Shown here: piece by piece, positions 63,101-64,000 of the stretch
Numbering within the stretch: position 1 is the first letter of the stretch
Layout of the letters: each line of letters opens with the position of its first letter
Assembly: GCA_024516035.1 (NCBI GenBank)
Contig: CM044961.1
Coordinates: 18,171,374-18,235,373, forward strand
Direction of reading: 5' to 3'
Length of the DNA: 64,000 bases
Source of the DNA: Bactericera cockerelli
Lineage: Eukaryota; Arthropoda; Insecta; Hemiptera; Triozidae
The notes under the pieces: model-generated
Databases searched by the model: none
What the model was told of the DNA's origin: nothing
Seen by the model: only the letters and a program-made list of their open reading frames with translations
Position numbers and translations under genes: made by a program

Positions 63101-63484
63101 ACTTGGTTTGGAGAATACTGCCTCGAGCTCGAAGGCCTCACATGTTGAGAGATTGTTGGTGCAGTTTCGGGCGATGAACGTGGATCTCCAAGCTACCTAC
63201 CGGGTGTCCCTACTCTACGCAACACCTACCTTCGCCCAGCGCCTGCAACTCCTGGCTGCTGAGTATGCTGGCGTACACCCGACCTAGGTACTCCTTCATC
63301 ACGGCTTGGTTGACCGCCTTCTCGATCTCCTCGTCCGGCATCTTCTCCCCCTTCAGCTGGTTGATGAGCTTCTCGCGGAAGTGCAGGAACCACCCCCGCG
63401 TCTCCTTCTCCAGGATCAGGACCAGGGGGGGTAGGGCCCGCCTCATCAGGTCCCGGTTGAACAGGCGGAGGTCGAGCTTCTGAC
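44975..63484 (-). CDS. Unnamed multi-pass membrane protein, 3' portion of a large gene
   Basis: Exons on the minus strand: 63484-63230, (candidate 63192-63103), 59632-59334, 57755-57564, 55923-55801, 54482-54278, 52967-52811, 51821-51616, 49819-49728 (cut by the N gap), 47446-47249, 46486-46364, 45906-45782, 45111-44975. Every junction I could test is phase-consistent with GT/AG sites. The visible product starts with a charged helical region, continues through Trp/Arg-rich loops (TRWPLWRWINYTHRTWAWTW), then a block of hydrophobic helices in exons G-H, a conserved-looking RYWLRLVWDSLMFYGLIQKR stretch, and a Gly-rich then acidic Ser-rich tail ending in YGTTV. The pattern suggests a conserved animal membrane protein, but I do not recognise the family and give no function. 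The 5' end is outside the window and sequence is missing at the gap. Confidence 0.85.
45290..45456 (+). pseudogene. 3' end of a non-LTR retrotransposon reverse transcriptase ORF
   Basis: The frame from 45307 reads VTRWQDNNIEMDISRMGMDP then GTWKERAQDRNQWRQAVKQA and stops at 45454-45456. The RW-DD-I--D--W--LA-DR--WR pattern is the familiar C-terminal end of many LINE polyproteins. Only about 50 residues remain, inside intron L-M. Confidence 0.65.
45562..45752 (+). mobile_element. S2-family SINE, 5'-truncated
   Basis: Body only: ggataccttccggtgcgctc, cacagaccacaaatg and a terminal A-run. It matches the S2 SINEs at 27815 and 29536 but lacks the tRNA-like head. Confidence 0.72.
45782..45906 (-). 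CDS. Membrane protein exon L
   Basis: Reads (R)AIEDSSTEYQGEMSKYLEEN followed by SMDSVESQSSIASSSTFNWR. It is hydrophilic, acidic and Ser-rich, consistent with a disordered cytosolic tail. Acceptor attacag-type, donor CAAG|gtaact (weak at +5). Phase-consistent on both sides. Confidence 0.82.
46364..46486 (-). CDS. Membrane protein exon K
   Basis: Reads (S)GEKLLIPLPLPHPTRIAVTI then HNRDSEDVIDLDSDLTQLVL. The short proline-rich and acidic segments look evolutionarily constrained. Donor CTCAG|gtaaga; the acceptor follows a T-rich tract. Both phases fit. Confidence 0.85.
46789..46911. mobile_element. Harbinger-type (Tourist-like) MITE, diverged copy
   Basis: TAA flanks on both sides; the ends gggcaaaattaatagac and gtctattaattccgccc are inverted repeats. 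The interior follows the same consensus as the copies at 22954, 23096, 49937 and 50249 but with more substitutions, so it is an older insertion. Confidence 0.8.
46925..47200. repeat. Interspersed repeat ending in the gtctggctggggga motif (reverse)
   Basis: Contains gttggctcgtccagaaccac, a run with catatttccatgtgcgatca and a terminal tttaacgtcccccagccaga. An inverted copy lies at about 55065-55300. It sits immediately downstream of exon J. Confidence 0.6.
47202..47270 (-). repeat. 21-bp tandem repeat of the exon J donor
   Basis: ctcacctgtagggaatgttt-type units begin at 47202, 47223 and 47244. On the minus strand each is cattccctacag|gtgag, so three consecutive 5' splice sites are offered. Only the first in transcript order (exon end 47249) keeps the frame open: retaining a unit puts TGA directly after the Arg codon. 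Confidence 0.9.
47249..47446 (-). CDS. Membrane protein exon J (Gly-rich segment)
   Basis: Reads WNTKSHNVRGGGVPSGGAGG, a long Gly/Ser stretch, basic REEKRGG, then WRRPWKRANIPY. This frame was chosen over two other open frames because it alone joins exon K in phase (AG|T giving Ser). Acceptor ctccccag. The first base completes a codon begun in unseen sequence. Confidence 0.75.
47594..49191 (+). mobile_element. Apparently complete Tc1-family transposon
   Basis: Element of 1598 bp flanked by TA on both sides. Terminal inverted repeats of 31 bp begin cagttaggtgcaaaagtgat and differ at one position. It carries an uninterrupted transposase frame. It lies in the intron between exons I and J and is inserted in a retroposon 3' tail whose two halves continue on either side. 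Confidence 0.93.
47787..48953 (+). CDS. Tc1-family DD34E transposase
   Basis: Open frame of 388 codons. The native start is more likely the Met at residue 50 (47934), giving 339 residues, the usual Tc1 length. After that Met come a helix-turn-helix (LSNREIAKKLNLSYATVQRI), a GRPRKLT-type linker resembling the GRPR minor-groove motif, and a second helix-turn-helix (VSKWTIARALK). The catalytic triad is visible: Asp in VIWSDESK, Asp in VVFQHDN, and Glu in VNRIENLW, the last two separated by 34 residues. No frameshift or stop interrupts it. It would cut and paste DNA at TA sites in the nucleus. It is co-oriented against the host gene. Confidence 0.95.
   Translation: MDHFCNFRQNPKIYHEEVNFLNYFFRPVTLRPLSCTFFEKFSSITSLVAMKSKISIFSESVRYYLIQGLSNREIAKKLNLSYATVQRIRQLHKDVPQKPKEGRPRKLTAQDHKRLVRYVITGRTTTAPEAAEALRSDTGVSVSKWTIARALKRSHFNAIEKKKKPLLSKKNIERRKKFTKTYEDWSVEKWKNVIWSDESKINRYHTDGRQWAWKRSGETPQPRDFIQTVKHGGGNIKVWGCFSAHGVGPIRKIDGNMNKEMYLDILKTQVSETVDFMPCPNEEVVFQHDNDPKHTAKIVKSWLGEQKFSILEHPAQSPDVNRIENLWSYLKTQLVKDYDSPPSNLKILWERVQQTWYNIPIDYCEKLAMSMPKRIQAVKNARGLWTKY
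49291..49627. other. Unassigned sequence left of the scaffold gap
   Basis: A short frame reading ELLSLCLDLLPSVKEPQVRL then KDYIC runs into the gap. It looks like part of a mobile-element protein but cannot be named. Confidence 0.35.
49628..49727. other. Scaffold gap (100 N)
   Basis: Exactly 100 undetermined bases, the usual placeholder for a gap of unknown size. It truncates exon I of the minus-strand gene. Because exon J needs two bases from a preceding exon while exon I reaches the gap on a codon boundary, some coding sequence must be missing here. Confidence 0.98.
49728..49819 (-). CDS. Membrane protein exon I (cut by the gap)
   Basis: Reads (V)GLARYWLRLVWDSLMFYGLI then QKRGRVPACD, an amphipathic Trp/Arg-rich segment following the membrane block. 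Acceptor ctacttcag; G|TG joins exon H in phase. The 3' end is in the gap. Confidence 0.85.
49937..50065. mobile_element. Harbinger-type MITE in array unit (orientation 1)
   Basis: 129 bp, ends gggcggaattaatagac and gtctattaattccgccc. The left-hand subterminal sequence is gtttttgtaatacctctgtg. Flanks are ctaa on the left and ttag on the right, at the junction between two 90-bp units. The 3-bp TWA-like target fits PIF/Harbinger. Confidence 0.92.
50249..50377. mobile_element. Harbinger-type MITE in array unit (orientation 2)
   Basis: 129 bp with the same ends and the same ctaa/ttag flanks as the copy at 49937, but the interior is inverted: the left-hand subterminal sequence is aacatcaataacttaagtcg. 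Confidence 0.92.
50700..50868 (-). repeat. Retroposon 3' tail
   Basis: Minus-strand reading gives aaccccgccctttagttagg, then an AT-rich tail. It belongs to the same family as the copies at 32775 and 53748. Confidence 0.7.
51071..51690 (-). repeat. 89-bp tandem array of the exon H 3' end and donor
   Basis: Exon-H-like ends occur at 51082, 51171, 51260, 51349, 51438, 51527 and 51616, exactly 89 bp apart, each reading ctgctgctcag|gtgagttag on the minus strand. Each unit carries the code for QPVLALLIALVFCPLACVLC plus about 20 bp of intron. That gives seven near-perfect 5' splice sites in a row. Since 89 is not a multiple of 3, use of a downstream donor would shift the frame. Confidence 0.96.
51616..51821 (-). 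CDS. Membrane protein exon H (hydrophobic helices)
   Basis: Reads VPFVTLGTHIVMALVYDFDC, a loop PDPAHRNRYCVILEAL, then a long hydrophobic stretch LVQPVLALLIALVFCPLACV. Two or three membrane helices are likely. Acceptor ttcttcag; TG|G joins exon G as Trp. Donor TCAG|gtgagt, the first of seven tandem copies in transcript order. Confidence 0.9.
51880..52030. repeat. Short tandem repeat of acttacaagacattt type
   Basis: Alternating units containing acttacaagacattt and acttacaagaagacttt, about 16-20 bp each, near exon H's acceptor side in the intron. Confidence 0.8.
52547..52850 (-). repeat. 35-bp tandem array of the exon G donor
   Basis: ctcaccatatgacggcagtt occurs every 35 bp from 52561 to 52806, eight times. 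On the minus strand each unit reads ctgccgtcatatg|gtgagtg, the coding end of exon G plus its splice donor. Unit length is not divisible by 3. Confidence 0.95.
52811..52967 (-). CDS. Membrane protein exon G (helical block)
   Basis: Reads (G)FIGKGLTRHVNRVWNYLIKG followed by VLGTLVLTILFPVACVLTTL and VCLLLALTAVIW, one or two long membrane helices after an amphipathic basic segment. Acceptor atttcag, donor ATATG|gtgagt. Both phases fit. Confidence 0.9.
53075..53245. repeat. Dispersed repeat fragment (cctacttggggtcagc type)
   Basis: Contains aaacctacttggggtcagca and ggctggatgcccttcacaac, a combination I associate with widely dispersed animal retroposons, followed by a tttaacgtcctgattaggac end shared with the repeat at 39855. 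Confidence 0.5.
53479..53626 (-). mobile_element. tRNA-derived SINE (family S1)
   Basis: On the minus strand: head acctcagtagcttgatcgat, B-box ggttcgagtcccggttt, body gcgtggatttagtaaagcga and end gatatcacgaaagtg. Copies occur at 54591 (plus) and 54897 (minus). Confidence 0.8.
53748..53932 (+). repeat. Retroposon 3' tail, plus orientation
   Basis: Reads gggttgggtggaagagattg, aataaccccgccctttagtt, an AT-rich region and a terminal attaataaagtg. It is the most complete plus-strand representative of the family. Confidence 0.75.
54110..54254 (+). repeat. Retroposon 3' end with (aat)n tail
   Basis: A T-rich stretch ending ctaataaagcttactataat with an ataataataat tail, immediately adjacent to the exon F donor on its intron side. 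Confidence 0.5.
54278..54482 (-). CDS. Membrane protein exon F
   Basis: Reads IFIPWCSPLGIRALVCIEPF, then YSHFELSQVNGTLFPRKFSL and LCSRLLHLCRHISKSRTYFE. It has one N-glycosylation sequon (NGT) and several cysteines. Acceptor cctcag, donor ACGG|gttagt. Phases fit exons E and G. Confidence 0.88.
54591..54735 (+). mobile_element. tRNA-derived SINE (family S1)
   Basis: Head gacctcagtagcttgatcga, B-box ggttcaagtcccggttt, then gcgtagatttagtaaagcga and the end gatatcacgaaagt. This is the cleanest S1 copy. Confidence 0.82.
54897..55033 (-). mobile_element. tRNA-derived SINE (family S1), inverted
   Basis: Same family as 54591 in the opposite orientation, 160 bp away. The head region is slightly damaged (acttgaacaactccacg). 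Confidence 0.78.
55065..55510. repeat. Interspersed repeat cluster with gtctggctggggga ends
   Basis: Holds one inverse copy of the 46925 repeat (55065-55300) and one copy of the 26571 repeat (55331-55505), both bounded by gtctggctggggga followed by ctataaacag or cgttaaacag. Confidence 0.65.
55614..55825 (-). repeat. 53-bp tandem array of the exon E donor
   Basis: ttgatgtacacatgactgaa recurs at 55614, 55667, 55720 and 55773. On the minus strand the units read ttcttcttcggg|gtgagtggttc or ggg|gtaagtggttc, the coding end of exon E plus donor. The donor is gtgagt in the true exon and gtaagt in the downstream copies. Confidence 0.92.
55801..55923 (-). CDS. Membrane protein exon E
   Basis: Exactly 41 codons: PVFLVEKEVTRSSSTRWPLW then RWINYTHRTWAWTWNTMFFF G. 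It is Trp-rich and leads into a hydrophobic stretch. Acceptor ccccag, donor GGG|gtgagt, phase 0 at both ends. Confidence 0.88.
56013..56216 (-). repeat. Retroposon 3' tail with (aat)n end
   Basis: Minus-strand order: ggttgggtggaagagattgc, the aaccccgccctttagttaga block, tttctattctttttcatttt, then gataaagcgttgtataataa. It serves as the empty-site comparison for the Tc1 insertion at 47594. Confidence 0.78.
56270..57566 (-). repeat. 28-bp minisatellite of the exon D donor, about 45 copies
   Basis: Unit gaggaggagtacctacctgg plus ttgggttt (28 bp), with 19-bp short variants. On the minus strand each unit contains cccaaccag|gtaggtactcc, the last codons of exon D plus its 5' splice site. About 1.3 kb of intron is a head-to-tail series of splice donors. 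Confidence 0.97.
57564..57755 (-). CDS. Membrane protein exon D
   Basis: Exactly 64 codons: REPVLLKELRKVKTPTRTFQ, WPTQIWFPQHWVVKRNFQGQ and SENIPTVFSSTATSITTPRS DPNQ. Hydrophilic, with a Trp-rich amphipathic stretch. Acceptor tccag, donor CCAACCAG|gtaggt, phase 0 at both ends. Confidence 0.9.
57882..58001 (+). pseudogene. Fragment of a transposable-element protein, copy B
   Basis: The frame contains SRSHQFLIQKISQAIQRGNS then IRGTLPLGSELEEIFYL and a stop, followed by gaaataaatatt. It is related to copy A at 41957. Lies in intron C-D. Family not identified. Confidence 0.45.
58002..58520. other. Intron C-D, AT-rich part
   Basis: No supported feature; A/T-rich with scattered poly-A stretches. 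Confidence 0.5.
58521..58755 (-). mobile_element. 5S rRNA-derived SINE, best-preserved copy
   Basis: On the minus strand from 58755: gccagcgtcgatggcacgtt, gaatgcaccagttctcattg, agtcactgaagtgaagcaa, then ggacttgaatgggtgacc. Order and spacing follow the first 100 or so bases of animal 5S rRNA, including the internal promoter region. A non-5S body (ggctgagtgaggttaatttg) and a T-run-associated tail follow. It is a SINE3-like element, not a 5S gene. Confidence 0.85.
58756..59333. other. Intron C-D, remaining part
   Basis: AT-rich with no gene signal. The open frames near 59212 are shadows of exon C or chance. Confidence 0.5.
59334..59632 (-). CDS. Membrane protein exon C (helical, charged)
   Basis: Reads (G)IPQLLIDQAQATVLMHRAID, NVRCKLARTKDLLCARIRYS and so on to LPQALYFLQRDLAFMRE. 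Predominantly charged and Leu-rich, consistent with an alpha-helical cytosolic domain. Much higher GC than its introns. Acceptor cgcccctcag, the first functional copy of ten; donor GAGAG|gtgaga. Phase fits exons A and D. Confidence 0.92.
59631..60340 (-). repeat. 76-bp tandem array of the exon C acceptor, ten copies
   Basis: gcctgaggggcgaataggga occurs every 76 bp from 59631 to 60315. On the minus strand each unit is ttcgcccctcag|gcatccctcaactcc, i.e. polypyrimidine tract, 3' splice site and about 35 bp of exon. Only the last copy in transcript order leads into the rest of exon C. Confidence 0.96.
60608..60859 (-). mobile_element. Helentron-like non-autonomous element (inverted)
   Basis: On the minus strand it starts atctatacttataaaagaga and ends gcgggcgacagcccgc then tagtc. 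The interior includes a gact/tcac tandem stretch. Same architecture as 30753-31689. No coding capacity. Confidence 0.5.
60940..61838 (-). mobile_element. Internally deleted mariner element
   Basis: 899 bp bounded by TA. Inverted repeats of 32 bp begin cgaggtctgtccgaaaagtt and differ at one position. A typical mariner is about 1.3 kb. The transposase coding region has lost roughly 380 bp, joining the second helix-turn-helix region directly to the second catalytic Asp motif. Confidence 0.9.
60994..61344 (-). pseudogene. Mariner transposase C-terminal fragment
   Basis: The frame contains WILHHDNAPAHTCLVVREFL and YSPDLAPCNFFLFPKTKLVL, the second and third catalytic Asp motifs of a mariner DD34D enzyme, and ends at KIELPD. 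The first Asp and the central region are deleted. N-terminal remnants upstream (to about 61800) contain stop codons. It cannot encode an active enzyme. Confidence 0.93.
61957..62975 (-). repeat. Three partial tandem duplicates of exon A 3' end and donor
   Basis: Copies at about 61957-62095, 62395-62530 and 62782-62975 repeat the coding end of exon A (AVMKEYLGRVYASIL, then QELQALGEG) and its donor gaag|gtaggc, plus a shared ggtaccttgagtacagcact stretch. None has an acceptor. A retroposon 3' end (about 62100-62390) is inserted between the first two. Confidence 0.9.
62100..62392 (+). repeat. Retroposon 3' end with (aat)n tail
   Basis: T-rich sequence, then ggggttcggtggaagagaaa, gcttcgccccttggtt and a terminal ccaataaagagttaaataat tail. 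It resembles the other 3' tails here in layout but is a different subfamily. Confidence 0.6.
63103..63192 (-). CDS. Candidate exon B of the membrane protein gene
   Basis: 90 bp: two bases, 29 codons (WRSTFIARNCTNNLSTCEAF then ELEAVFSKP), one base, followed by a strong donor A|gtaagt. The phases exactly match exon A (ends one base in) and exon C (begins with two bases), so inclusion keeps the frame. The two cysteines and NCT sequon look constrained. Against it: the acceptor (ggtag) lacks a pyrimidine tract and the intron to exon A would be only 37 nt. A rearranged tandem duplication could explain that. Confidence 0.5.
63230..63484 (-). CDS. Membrane protein exon A (first visible exon)
   Basis: Reads QKLDLRLFNRDLMRRALPPL, VLILEKETRGWFLHFREKLI, an EKMPDEEIEKAV helix and MKEYLGRVYASILSSQELQA. 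Charged and helical, probably cytosolic. Acceptor cgcctcag, donor GAAG|gtaggt. Upstream exons must lie beyond the window, since the phase requires a preceding base and no start Met with upstream support is seen. Confidence 0.88.
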
Positions 63485-63547
63485 CTGAGGCGAAATAAAT
63501 TGATGTACGAATTATATAAGATATAAGGTCTCAGAAAGATCTTATTT

Positions 63548-63735
63548 TTTTATTTTTTTTAAGCTTTCTTAGGAGGACATACAATGGTTACAGTATAAAA
63601 TTAAGAAAAGAGAAGAAAAAAAAAAAAACAAACAAATGACAAAATAAATAAGTAAAAAAAAGAAAATAACAATAATGTCCTTCCTAAAGGGCGGGGTTAT
63701 TGCCTGTGGCAATCTCTTCCACCCAGCCCTTATAG
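63548..63735 (-). repeat. Retroposon 3' tail
   Basis: Minus-strand aagggctgggtggaagagat, then caataaccccgccctttagg and an AT-rich tail. Same family as 53748. Confidence 0.72.
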
Positions 63736-64000
63736 TTTTAATTATTATTTTACAATTTATATACGAATTATGTAAGGTCTCAGAATTATCCCACAAAACA
63801 AGAAAATCACTGATTTTCTTAGTGTGGGTAGTTTAAAACATGTTATGTGCGTTTATATGTTATCTATTTAGTATTTAAGTTAATCTTACGTACCTATTGT
63901 AAAAATGTATTTTCAATGTACTGTCATCATCAATAAAATCAAAAAATCAAACAACTCTTGATAGTTAGGTATATGTAATATTTTATATAAAACTAGGATT
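63736..64000. other. Window end, intron 5' of exon A
   Basis: AT-rich, with aataaaatcaaaaaatcaaa near 63930. No gene signal. Confidence 0.4.

Overview
The window looks like part of an animal genome, most likely an insect. The evidence is genes split into small exons with canonical GT/AG introns, Tc1/mariner, piggyBac-type and Harbinger-type DNA transposons, tRNA- and 5S-derived SINEs, AT-rich introns and very large simple-sequence and minisatellite arrays. A hemipteran is plausible, but nothing here proves the order. There are no operons, CRISPR arrays or prokaryotic genes. One 100-N scaffold gap lies at 49628-49727.

Two protein-coding genes can be supported, and they converge. (1) TMEM104, plus strand, 23841-36705: nine visible coding exons joining in phase into about 456 residues of a polytopic membrane protein of the amino-acid/auxin permease superfamily. 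A segment of roughly 70 residues expected between the seventh and eighth visible exons is not found. (2) An unnamed multi-pass membrane protein gene, minus strand, from 63484 down to a stop at 44975: twelve exons whose phases fit, except across the N gap, plus one further candidate exon. Its 5' end lies beyond the window. I do not recognise the family.

Layout. 1-23.8 kb: no supported gene, scattered SINEs and MITEs, pyrimidine microsatellites, and a CT-rich minisatellite of about 7 kb (8.6-16.3 kb) accompanied by degraded second copies of both its flanks, which suggests an unpolished or mis-stitched assembly segment. 23.8-36.7 kb: TMEM104, with a roughly 2.2 kb DNA transposon carrying a nested Helentron-like element in intron 6 and a 37-bp array in intron 7. 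36.7-45 kb: intergenic, with MITEs. 45-63.5 kb: the minus-strand gene, with an apparently intact Tc1 element, an internally deleted mariner and paired Harbinger-type MITEs in its introns.

The most striking signal is that tandem duplications and minisatellites in both genes repeatedly begin at exon edges and contain the splice junction. One 5' splice site is present about 45 times, another 8 times, another 7 times, a 3' splice site 10 times, and both terminal coding exons are tandemly repeated. Ten of the 22 visible exons are affected. Each unit has its own length (21, 28, 35, 50, 53, 76, 80, 89, 115 bp and longer), so this is not one spreading repeat family.
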